Assembly: GCA_001462255.1 (NCBI GenBank) | Contig: LIUJ01000228.1 | Location: 1 to 8,228 of the forward strand | Source of the DNA: Fibrobacteria bacterium GUT77 | GTDB lineage: Bacteria > Fibrobacterota > Chitinivibrionia > Chitinivibrionales > Chitinispirillaceae | Direction of reading: 5' to 3' | Length of the DNA: 8,228 nt | Part shown: one piece after another, positions 1 to 6,194 of the stretch | Numbering within the stretch: position 1 is the first letter of the stretch | Layout of the letters: each line of letters opens with the position of its first letter | Made by a program: the position numbers and the translations under genes | Notes under the pieces: model-generated | The model's input: only the letters and a program-made list of their open reading frames with translations | What the model was told of the DNA's origin: nothing | Database searches by the model: none

Positions 1-488
1 ACCATATTAATCTGATCGCTCAACGGTTCCCCGTCCGGAAAGCGTAGCGATACCCTACTCACGAAATCCGGTCTATTCGGTAGAACCGTGTAACCGCTGA
101 ACGTTACCTGATACGTCCGCACCAAATCGTAATATTTTACGCCCGCCGACTGTTGCGACGAGTGCAGGTCGGTCAGATAATATATGTATTTATTGAAAAA
201 ATTTACGTACCCCTCCGAGACCTCCTCCATCCGCACGCTTTGCATCTCCACGTCAACCTGATCTCCGCCGTCGATGGTACAGTTCACATCCAAACGCTCA
301 CGCTTCTCTGCGTCGTCGGCAACCGGAAGTTCGTTGTTCAGCACGTGTATATCCACCACGGGACGGCCTATCGCCGCCGACACTACGTCCATCCTTACCG
401 GTTTGGCGCTTATATGCGTCAGTATCGTCTTGAAAATGTGGTCGTTGGACGGCGGCAGTATATCGGCGTCTATCGGAATCTTTGACAT
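1..488 (-). CDS. Rpn-family PD-(D/E)XK nuclease / putative transposase, 3' end cut by window
   Basis: Reading leftward from ATG 488 gives 162 open codons that run off the window. The pattern matches the PDDEXK_2/Rpn family (recombination-promoting nucleases, often annotated as transposases). A conserved N-terminal NDHIFKTIL lies at residues 15-23 and VLNNELP, with an acidic residue at E53, at 49-55. The catalytic core is RLDV with D67, followed by VDVEMQ with E81 and Q83; this family usually has Q where other PD-(D/E)XK nucleases have K. NKYIYYLTDLHSSQQSAGVKYYDL (about 99-122) fits the family's downstream helical block. Proteins of this family act on DNA in the cytoplasm and promote RecA-independent recombination in E. 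coli; that role is known for the family and not shown here. The start is supported by GGGAGAGG (498-505) 9 nt upstream and a promoter at 516-545. The C-terminal part is missing, so I cannot say whether the gene is intact. Confidence 0.83.
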   Translation of the reverse strand, partial: MSKIPIDADILPPSNDHIFKTILTHISAKPVRMDVVSAAIGRPVVDIHVLNNELPVADDAEKRERLDVNCTIDGGDQVDVEMQSVRMEEVSEGYVNFFNKYIYYLTDLHSSQQSAGVKYYDLVRTYQVTFSGYTVLPNRPDFVSRVSLRFPDGEPLSDQINM

Positions 489-515
489 CGGCGCGTTCCT
501 CTCCCTATATCTTAC

Positions 516-545
516 AATATAATAAAACGGCGGGCGGGTTGCCAA
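516..545 (-). promoter_or_regulatory. Probable sigma70-type promoter of the Rpn-family gene
   Basis: On the minus strand TTGGCA (545-540) and TATATT (521-516) are separated by 18 nt, each matching the consensus at five of six positions. Transcription would begin near 509, giving a leader of about 20 nt that contains the GGGAGAGG ribosome site. It lies in an AT-rich divergent region shared with the rightward acyltransferase promoter. Confidence 0.55.
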
Positions 546-639
546 ATAAATCGGTCAAGTTTTTAATAACTCAATGCAAAAAAATTGAAAAAACACCCCA
601 TCTATATTTGCTAAAAGGTGAAAAAATCCGATTTTTCTA

Positions 640-668
640 TTGCAAAAAGCTAAAAATTATGCTATATT
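640..668 (+). promoter_or_regulatory. Probable extended -10 promoter of the acyltransferase operon
   Basis: TTGCAA (640-645) and TATATT (663-668) are spaced by 17 nt, and TGC directly before the -10 makes it an extended -10 element. The expected transcription start is about 674-676, only 3-5 nt before ATG 679, so the mRNA would be almost leaderless. No Shine-Dalgarno sequence lies before that ATG. The rest of 489-678 is AT-rich, with a small perfect palindrome at 622-636 and no gene. Confidence 0.6.
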
Positions 669-680
669 ACTTTGTAATAT
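664..680. promoter_or_regulatory. Perfect 7-3-7 inverted repeat over -10 and start codon (possible operator)
   Basis: ATATTAC-TTT-GTAATAT is a perfect 17-bp inverted repeat. The left arm overlaps the -10 box (663-668), and the right arm covers the predicted transcription start and the first two bases of ATG 679. Because the transcript would start inside the right arm, it cannot act as an RNA hairpin and would have to work as a DNA site, for example for a dimeric repressor. AT-rich context makes chance occurrence possible. Confidence 0.35.
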
Positions 681-1317
681 GAACGCGTCCGCCACAAAAG
701 CCTCGTCCGCCCCGAAGCTACCCAAGCTGATTCCGTTTTTGATATGGCTTGCGGTCTCCGTACTTGGCAGAACGTGGCGTTTTAAGGTTGTTTCCCCGCC
801 GACGGTCGACATCTCCAACGCTCATGCCGTGCCGCCGAAGATTTATTGTTTTTGGCACTCTACGTTGCTCGTCGTATCCTACCTATTTCGCAAAACAGGC
901 AAGGTCGCCATTGTTTCGAAGAGTAAGGACGGGTTGGTCGCCGCCGGCGTGGCGGGGTGGTTGGGTCACGAGATAGTTTACGGGTCGTCGCATCGAGGCG
1001 GCGTTGGGGCGTTACGGGAGGGGGTGCGGGCGTTACGGGAGGGTCGATCGTTAGGGATAACGCCGGACGGGCCTAAGGGACCGCGTGAAGTTGTTAAGGC
1101 CGGGGCGGCGCAGATCGCGATTCTTAGCGGGGCCCCGGTCGTGACCATAAGGGTCAACGCCAAGAGCGCCTGGCGGTTGAAGTCTTGGGACGGGTTTATG
1201 ATTCCGTACCCATTCGCGAAGATCAACGTAATCCTTAGCGAACCGATAGAACCGTTTGAAAGCGGCGACGAACGTCATACCGCCATGACTAAAATCATAC
1301 AGGATAACCTAACATGA
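679..1317 (+). CDS. DUF374 lysophospholipid acyltransferase family protein
   Basis: This 212-residue protein transfers acyl chains to lipid substrates at the inner membrane. The family (DUF374, LPLAT-like) includes LpxJ-type lipid A secondary acyltransferases of epsilonproteobacteria; the substrate here is not known. An N-terminal hydrophobic stretch (about 17-30) suggests membrane attachment. Family motifs follow in order: CFWH with the likely catalytic H60, SKSKDG (80-85), GSSHRGG (102-108), TPDGPKGP (128-135), SGAPVVTI (150-157) and LKSWDGFMIPYPF (167-179). Length is normal for the family. I chose ATG 679: a TTG at 640 would extend the frame by 13 residues, but that TTG is itself the promoter's -35 box. 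The start codon lies only a few nucleotides after the predicted transcription start. The stop overlaps the next gene's ATG by 4 nt, implying translational coupling. Confidence 0.9.
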   Translation: MNASATKASSAPKLPKLIPFLIWLAVSVLGRTWRFKVVSPPTVDISNAHAVPPKIYCFWHSTLLVVSYLFRKTGKVAIVSKSKDGLVAAGVAGWLGHEIVYGSSHRGGVGALREGVRALREGRSLGITPDGPKGPREVVKAGAAQIAILSGAPVVTIRVNAKSAWRLKSWDGFMIPYPFAKINVILSEPIEPFESGDERHTAMTKIIQDNLT

Positions 1318-2078
1318 ACGCTCTCTGGCCAAAAAACACATATCTCCTTATCCCGTCATATAAATCGATAGGTCAGTTGAGATCGCTTATCAAGTCGTTG
1401 ACGGAGGTTGTCCCCAAGGAATACATTTGTGTTGCGGACGACGCCTCCAATGACGGGACGTATGAGTTTTGTATTGATTTTGGCATAGACTGCGTCCGTC
1501 ATCATAGGAATAGGGGCAAGGGCGCGGCGTTAAGAACGGGGTTTTCGCACCTTATCTGTACGAAGGGCGCCGATACCGGGGCTAATGCCGGTACTAACCC
1601 CCAAAAATGCGATTGGATACTAACCATGGACGCCGACGGCCAGCACTCCCCCGCCGACATCCCGCGTTTCATCGCCGAGTCAAAGAGGCTCCCGCTACCC
1701 GGAATCTGCATAGGCGCCCGCGATATACGGCCGCGATCAATGCCGGCGGCGCGGATCATATCCAACCGGTTGACCTCGCTTATCCTCTCTATCCTCACGG
1801 GACGCAACATTATTGACAGCCAGTGCGGGTACCGCCTATACTCGGCGGAGTTCATAAAATCAATACAAATTGAGTACAATCGTTTTCAGGCGGAGTCGGA
1901 GTTGATACAAAAAGCGGCCGCTAAACATTTTCCTATTCGCTTTGTGGATGTGCAAACATTATATTTAGAGGGAGGCTCAAGCCACATATCGCACCTTTTG
2001 GACACGTTGCGCTGGATTGCGGCGGTGGGGCGCGTATGGTTCAAATTAACGTTTACCGGCGGAAGGCACGGTTTTTAA
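1314..2078 (+). CDS. Family 2 glycosyltransferase, polyprenyl-phosphate/dolichol-phosphate mannosyltransferase-like
   Basis: A 254-residue GT-A fold glycosyltransferase of family GT2. The nucleotide-binding start is YLLIPSYKS (10-18), then the acidic VADDASNDGT (40-49), HRNRGKGAALRTGF (65-78) and the metal-binding MDADGQH (105-111, DxD-like D106/D108). GARDIRP (134-140) and DSQCGYR (168-174) are typical of the DPM1/DPG synthase branch, whose members move a sugar from a nucleotide sugar to polyprenyl phosphate or a related lipid at the inner membrane face. There is no C-terminal pair of membrane helices, so it is probably peripheral. Donor and acceptor cannot be read from the sequence. An Ala/Gly/Thr/Asn-rich insert (83-99) sits just before the DxD strand and looks lineage-specific. 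The gene begins within the acyltransferase stop codon (ATGA), so the two are probably co-translated. Confidence 0.88.
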   Translation: MNALWPKNTYLLIPSYKSIGQLRSLIKSLTEVVPKEYICVADDASNDGTYEFCIDFGIDCVRHHRNRGKGAALRTGFSHLICTKGADTGANAGTNPQKCDWILTMDADGQHSPADIPRFIAESKRLPLPGICIGARDIRPRSMPAARIISNRLTSLILSILTGRNIIDSQCGYRLYSAEFIKSIQIEYNRFQAESELIQKAAAKHFPIRFVDVQTLYLEGGSSHISHLLDTLRWIAAVGRVWFKLTFTGGRHGF

Positions 2079-2081
2079 CGG

Positions 2082-2729
2082 ATGAATACGTCTATTTTGG
2101 ATCCGAACTTATCAAGTGAGCTCCTTATCGGCAAGTTGCGCGGCAGCGGCGTGAAGGACGAGCGGGTGTTGGATGCTTTTCGCAAGGTTCCGCGACATCT
2201 CTTTGTGGAGAATCCGGTGCAAGCCTACGACGACATCGCGCTCTCAATCGGGTACGGCCAGACGATCAGCCAACCGACGCTTGTGGCGCAAATGACGGAA
2301 CTCCTAAGCCTCGGCAGGGATCAGAAGATACTGGAGATCGGCACGGGATCCGGTTTTCAGACGGCGATACTGGCGCAATTTTCGCGGCGCGTCTTCACGA
2401 TAGAGCGCCACAAGGAGCTCGGCGACAAGGCGCGATTGCGGCTAAGAGGGATGGGATACGCCAACGTCACCTTCAAGGTCGGCGACGGCACTTGCGGGTG
2501 GGTGCAGCACAGCCCGTTCGACAGAATCATAGTGACGGCGGGGGCGCCGGTAACGCCGGAGTCGTTGTCCAACCAGTTGGCCGTAGGCGGCATAATGGTC
2601 ATACCCACGGGGGGCAAGGCTATGCAGGAGCTTATGGTCTACACAAAAACGGAGAGCGGTTTGGAATCGCGCTCTGAGGGGGCGGTCGTGTTCGTGCCGT
2701 TAATCGGCCGGGAAGGGTGGACGGAATAA
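2082..2729 (+). CDS. pcm: Protein-L-isoaspartate O-methyltransferase
   Basis: This 215-residue enzyme (EC 2.1.1.77) methylates L-isoaspartyl residues in aged cytoplasmic proteins using S-adenosylmethionine, starting their repair. Diagnostic features: the substrate-site segment YDDIALSIGYGQTISQP (49-65), SAM motif I LEIGTGSGFQTA (84-95), FTIERH after it (105-110), VGDGTCGW (133-140), FDRIIVTAGAP (146-156) and a C-terminal FVPLIGREGW (204-213). Length matches the standard bacterial enzyme. It starts 3 nt after the glycosyltransferase stop, with no strong ribosome site of its own, so it probably depends on coupling. In many proteobacteria pcm sits by surE; here it follows lipid-related genes, which may be no more than operon packing. 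Confidence 0.95.
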   Translation: MNTSILDPNLSSELLIGKLRGSGVKDERVLDAFRKVPRHLFVENPVQAYDDIALSIGYGQTISQPTLVAQMTELLSLGRDQKILEIGTGSGFQTAILAQFSRRVFTIERHKELGDKARLRLRGMGYANVTFKVGDGTCGWVQHSPFDRIIVTAGAPVTPESLSNQLAVGGIMVIPTGGKAMQELMVYTKTESGLESRSEGAVVFVPLIGREGWTE

Positions 2730-2766
2730 AATGGTTAGCTTAAAAATACGGCTATCTCGCAATAAC

Positions 2767-2802
2767 CGTCATTACGAGGAGCGAAGCGACGACGTAATCT
2801 CG
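2767..2802. repeat. REP-like palindromic repeat
   Basis: Six-base perfect arms ATTACG (2771-2776) and CGTAAT (2793-2798) enclose a 16-nt core containing GAGCGAAGCGAC. From memory, the arrangement resembles interspersed intergenic palindromes of the type GTCATTGCGAG...GAAGCGACGAAGCAATC found in several bacterial groups; this copy has ACG/CGT arms instead. No second copy exists in this window. It lies just upstream of the DUF368 ribosome site GGGAGG (2807-2812) and would be in that gene's leader if transcription reads through from pcm. The rest of 2730-2825 has no gene and no convincing terminator. Confidence 0.5.
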
Positions 2803-2825
2803 TCTTGGGAGGTTAGAAAACGGCA

Positions 2826-4031
2826 ATGTTAACATGGATAAAAGAGATATTCTCAGGCTTCGTGGTAGGTATAGCGAATATTATCCCCGGCGTATCGGGC
2901 GGCACGTTGCTTTTTTTGCTCGGTTTGTATGAGAGGACGATAAACGCGATAAACAACGTTAAACCCGGTACAGTGCTAACGTTGCTACGCCGCCAACGCG
3001 GAAAGACGCGGGTCTCCGGGCTCCGCCGCAATACTTTTATGGAGGAAGCAAACGTGCTGGGTTTCCCGTTTTTGGCGCGGTTGCTGGTTGGTGCCGGGGC
3101 GGCGATATTGTTGCTTTCGGGCGTTATGAAATATTTGCTGGACAAACACTTTACAAACACCTTCGCCTTTTTCTTCGGATTGATAGCCGTCTCCGCCGTA
3201 TTATCAATAAAGATGCTCAATAGGGTGAGGCCGATCCTCGTCGTCCATTTCATAATAGGCGCGGCAATCACCGTGGGCGTGACGGCGGCGGTAGACCCGG
3301 CGGTCAACGCGAGGCAAAAATCGGAACATTACAAGTCCGTTCTTGAAAACAATAACGGCGGGGCGTCGTCATCGGTCAAATCGGTATCAGCAAATAAAAA
3401 CTCATTAAAAGCATCAACAAAAGGCGGTTCAACCGCGTCACCGAAAAAAAATTCGTCAACGGTATCGCCGAATGATAATTCATCGGCCGCGTCAACATCA
3501 ACCCAACGCTTCAAATACACCGGCCGCTACACCCCCTACGAAATGGCCTTCGGCGCGTTGGCTGGGGCAATCGCCGTCTCCGCAATGATTCTACCCGGCC
3601 TAAGCGGGTCGTTGGTATTGATATTGTTAGGCCAATACTACGAGGTAATCTCCGCGATCTCCGGCCTAAAATCCCTGCAACTCGACTACTTCGCGTTTCT
3701 GACCGCGGTCGGACTGGGAATGATATTCGGAATTTTGGCTTTTGCCCGCGTAATCAAGTTCGTTTTTGAGCGCTTCTACAACGGCACGGTCGCCGTGTTG
3801 ATAGGCCTTACGGCCGGATCGCTGTACGCCCTGTGGCCGTTCAAGAAATTCGTAACGATGGACATTTACGTTAAGGGCGCAAACGGGATAGCGTTTGTTA
3901 AAGATGTCGCGGTACAGACCAACGCCAACATCATCCCCGCGGACTTACCGTCAATTTGGATACCGCTGTTATTTTGCGGAATCGGCGTGGCGGCTATGGT
4001 CGTGTTGGATCGGTATGGAAAAGAAAATTAG
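2826..4031 (+). CDS. DUF368 polyprenyl-phosphate translocase family membrane protein
   Basis: A 401-residue polytopic inner-membrane protein. DUF368 proteins (PopT family) are reported to recycle undecaprenyl phosphate from the outer to the inner leaflet for peptidoglycan and surface polymer synthesis. The family has two related halves, each with a P-G-x-S-G re-entrant motif; here they are GIANIIPGVSGGTLLFLLG (15-33) and AVSAMILPGLSGSLVLILLG (250-269), both intact. Hydrophobic segments are visible at about 11-34, 82-104, 112-127, 136-156, 241-270, 289-312, 321-338 and 377-395. Between the halves lies an unusual hydrophilic Ser/Asn/Lys/Thr-rich linker (about 162-230), partly built from a degenerate nine-residue repeat (187-225). 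The start ATG 2826 is preceded by GGGAGG at 2807-2812, a longish 13-nt spacing. The neighbouring glycosyltransferase and acyltransferase suit a lipid-carrier role, which is inference. Confidence 0.88.
   Translation: MLTWIKEIFSGFVVGIANIIPGVSGGTLLFLLGLYERTINAINNVKPGTVLTLLRRQRGKTRVSGLRRNTFMEEANVLGFPFLARLLVGAGAAILLLSGVMKYLLDKHFTNTFAFFFGLIAVSAVLSIKMLNRVRPILVVHFIIGAAITVGVTAAVDPAVNARQKSEHYKSVLENNNGGASSSVKSVSANKNSLKASTKGGSTASPKKNSSTVSPNDNSSAASTSTQRFKYTGRYTPYEMAFGALAGAIAVSAMILPGLSGSLVLILLGQYYEVISAISGLKSLQLDYFAFLTAVGLGMIFGILAFARVIKFVFERFYNGTVAVLIGLTAGSLYALWPFKKFVTMDIYVKGANGIAFVKDVAVQTNANIIPADLPSIWIPLLFCGIGVAAMVVLDRYGKEN
3384..3503 (+). repeat. Degenerate 27-bp in-frame tandem repeat in the DUF368 linker
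   Basis: Successive units encode VSANKNSLK (3384-3410), ASTKGGST (3411-3434, one codon short), ASPKKNSST (3435-3461), VSPNDNSSA (3462-3488) and a partial ASTST (3489-3503). Each begins with GTATC(A/G) or GC(A/G)TCA followed by an A-rich middle. The pattern suggests an old minisatellite expansion kept in frame. The third and fourth units are the most alike. Confidence 0.5.
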
Positions 4032-4045
4032 GGCCGCTTAATTTT

Positions 4046-4051
4046 TATATT
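4046..4051 (+). promoter_or_regulatory. Possible -10 element of uvrB
   Basis: TATATT lies in an AT-rich gap of 30 bp between the DUF368 stop and uvrB. Its end is 10 nt before ATG 4062, exactly the distance seen for the acyltransferase. No acceptable -35 occurs 16-18 nt upstream, and no SOS box (CTGT...ACAG or GAAC...GTTC type) is visible. The promoter is therefore weakly supported, and uvrB may instead be read from the upstream operon. Confidence 0.3.
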
Positions 4052-4061
4052 GGCTTTGACT

Positions 4062-6194
4062 ATGAAATTCAAACTGAAAAGCAACTACACCCCCGCCGGC
4101 GACCAGCCCCAAGCCATCGACGAGATCGTCGACGGTATAAACCGCGGCGCGCCTTACCAAGTGTTGCTCGGCGTTACCGGATCGGGCAAGACCTTCACCA
4201 TGGCCAACGTCATAGAGCGGACGCAATTGCCCACGCTCATCATCTCCCACAATAAAACCCTCGCGGCGCAACTGTTCCAAGAGTTCAAAGAGTTCTTCCC
4301 CGACAACGCCGTCGAGTATTTTGTGAGTTTCTACGACTACTATCAGCCGGAGGCTTATATTCCCAGCACGGATACCTACATCTCCAAAACCTCCATGATA
4401 AACGACGAGATCGACCGCCTGCGCCTCAAAGCCACCTCTTCCCTACTCTCCCGCCGCGACGTGGTTATCGTCGCCAGCGTCTCGTGCATTTACGGGATAG
4501 GATCGCCGCAGGCCTACGAGGGGGCGGCGGTCAAGTTGCGCGTCGGTCAGGAGCTTGTGCGGCGCGACTTTCTTATGGCGCTCTCCGAGATGCAGTACAC
4601 GCGCAACGATATGTCCCTGCAACGCGGTTCTTTTCGCGTTAAGGGCGACGTTTTTGAGGTGCAACCCGCCTACGAGGAGGACGCCGTGCGCATAGAAACC
4701 TTCGGCGACAGACTCGAATCCATAAGCTACATATCGCCGCTAACGGGCAAAACGAAACAGAAGTTTGACGAGGTAACAATATTCCCCGCGAAGCACTACA
4801 TGACCGTCGGCGGCATAACGATGAAGGACGCCATTGGCCGCATATCCGACGAGCTCGAAGAGCGCCTATCCGTTTTGCGGGGAAACGGAATGCTCGTGGA
4901 GGCGCAGCGGTTGGAACAGCGGACGCGCTACGATATTGAGATGCTCAACGAGGTCGGCTACGTAAACGGCATAGAGAACTACTCCCGCATTCTCGACGGG
5001 CGTGACCCCGGTTCGCGCCCATACACGTTGATTGATTTCTTCAAGCCGCCGTACTTGCTGATTATCGATGAGTCGCACGCGTCGTTGCCGCAGATACAGG
5101 GGATGTACAACGGCGACCGCGCCCGCAAGGAGACGCTCGTCAACCACGGCTTTCGCCTCCCGTGCGCGCTTGACAACCGCCCGCTGAAGTTCAACGAGTT
5201 TGAGGGGCTCGCCGACAAAACGCTCTTCGTTTCCGCTACGCCGGGTGACTACGAGTTGGAAAAGAGCGGCGGCGTCATAGTGGAACAGGTGATCCGCCCC
5301 ACGCACTTAGTCGACCCGCCCATAGAGTTGCGTCCCGCCAAGAATCAGGTCGACGATCTCATCGATCAACTGCGTACGACCGTGGAGCGCGGCGAGCGGG
5401 CGCTTGTTACGACGCTAACTAAGAAAATGGCCGAAGACCTGACCGAGTACCTTGGCTCCATAGGCCTGCGCACGCGCTACCTGCACTCCGAGATTGATAC
5501 GCTGGAACGTACCGAGATACTGAAAGACCTGCGTATCGGGAAGTTTGACATATTAATAGGCATCAATCTGTTGCGGGAGGGTCTTGACCTGCCGGAGGTG
5601 GCGCTTGTGGCTATACTCGACGCCGATAAAGAGGGATTTTTGCGTTCCACGCGCTCAATAGTGCAAATAGCCGGCCGCGCGGCTCGTAACATAAACGGCA
5701 GGATTATTCTCTACGCCGACGCCGTTACCGATTCCATCAAAAACGCGATGGAGGAGAGCGGGCGTAGGCGCAACAAGCAACTTGCCTACAACGAGGAACA
5801 CGGCACAACCCCGCGCACTACGGAGAGGCGGATCGACGCGATGACCGCCCCGTACGGAACTGCGGACGCGAACGGCTCCGACGCCGCCTCGGTTGCGGAA
5901 CCGGGCGTCAAATACGGGAAAGGCGGCGGGAGCAGCGGGCGAGCGTCAAAACACAAAAGCGACGCCGTAAAGCGCGACTCAAAAATATCATCAATAAACG
6001 CTGGAAACAATCGACTAATGGAAATAGAGGCCGCGATGATAGAGGCCGCGAAAAACTTAGACTTTGAGCGAGCGGCGCAACTGCGCGACACAATGGCCGC
6101 GATGATACAAACGGACGATAAACCGACGCCGGCATCTCCGGCTACGCGGCGGCGCGGCAAAGCGGCAATAATAAAAAAGGGGGATAAAAAATGA
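4062..6194 (+). CDS. uvrB: UvrABC excinuclease subunit B
   Basis: UvrB is the DNA-damage verification helicase of nucleotide excision repair: UvrA loads it on lesions and it recruits UvrC for incision. The 710-residue protein shows the family opening FKLKSNYTPAGDQPQAI, Walker A GVTGSGKT (37-44), the damage-probing beta-hairpin YDYYQPEAYIP (91-101), DESH (336-339), SATPGDYE (391-398), INLLREGLDLPEV (501-513), motif VI QIAGRAARN (535-543; QTIGRAARN in E. coli) and a C-terminal UVR domain for UvrC contact (about 653-683). It exceeds the usual 660-680 residues because of a Gly/Ser/Ala/Lys-rich linker (about 596-648) and a basic Lys/Arg-rich tail (686-710). I chose ATG 4062 because the conserved start follows at once; an upstream TTG (4050) would add four residues and overlap the possible -10. 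No Shine-Dalgarno is present. It overlaps the HEAT gene by 4 nt. Confidence 0.97.
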   Translation: MKFKLKSNYTPAGDQPQAIDEIVDGINRGAPYQVLLGVTGSGKTFTMANVIERTQLPTLIISHNKTLAAQLFQEFKEFFPDNAVEYFVSFYDYYQPEAYIPSTDTYISKTSMINDEIDRLRLKATSSLLSRRDVVIVASVSCIYGIGSPQAYEGAAVKLRVGQELVRRDFLMALSEMQYTRNDMSLQRGSFRVKGDVFEVQPAYEEDAVRIETFGDRLESISYISPLTGKTKQKFDEVTIFPAKHYMTVGGITMKDAIGRISDELEERLSVLRGNGMLVEAQRLEQRTRYDIEMLNEVGYVNGIENYSRILDGRDPGSRPYTLIDFFKPPYLLIIDESHASLPQIQGMYNGDRARKETLVNHGFRLPCALDNRPLKFNEFEGLADKTLFVSATPGDYELEKSGGVIVEQVIRPTHLVDPPIELRPAKNQVDDLIDQLRTTVERGERALVTTLTKKMAEDLTEYLGSIGLRTRYLHSEIDTLERTEILKDLRIGKFDILIGINLLREGLDLPEVALVAILDADKEGFLRSTRSIVQIAGRAARNINGRIILYADAVTDSIKNAMEESGRRRNKQLAYNEEHGTTPRTTERRIDAMTAPYGTADANGSDAASVAEPGVKYGKGGGSSGRASKHKSDAVKRDSKISSINAGNNRLMEIEAAMIEAAKNLDFERAAQLRDTMAAMIQTDDKPTPASPATRRRGKAAIIKKGDKK

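Noticed and set aside
153..485. Plus-strand open frames over the left edge
   Set aside because: The minus-strand frame carries the Rpn family motifs with its own promoter and ribosome site; the plus frames look like its shadow.
2813..3307. Long minus-strand open frame opposite the DUF368 gene
   Set aside because: It is antisense to a clear membrane protein with family motifs and has no homology-like motifs; the composition reflects the complementary strand.
3384..3503. CRISPR-like array
   Set aside because: Units are adjacent without spacers, degenerate, and in frame within a coding region.
4005..4061. A full sigma70 promoter and SOS box before uvrB
   Set aside because: TTGGAT at 4005-4010 is about 35 nt from the -10, too far to pair, and no LexA-type palindrome is visible.
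4050..4061. TTG at 4050 as the uvrB start
   Set aside because: The family consensus begins at the ATG at 4062, and the TTG overlaps the possible -10 element.
5786..6160. Minus-strand open frame opposite the uvrB C-terminus
   Set aside because: It is rich in Ser, Arg and Pro as expected from antisense of a low-complexity linker, and UvrB is certain on the other strand.
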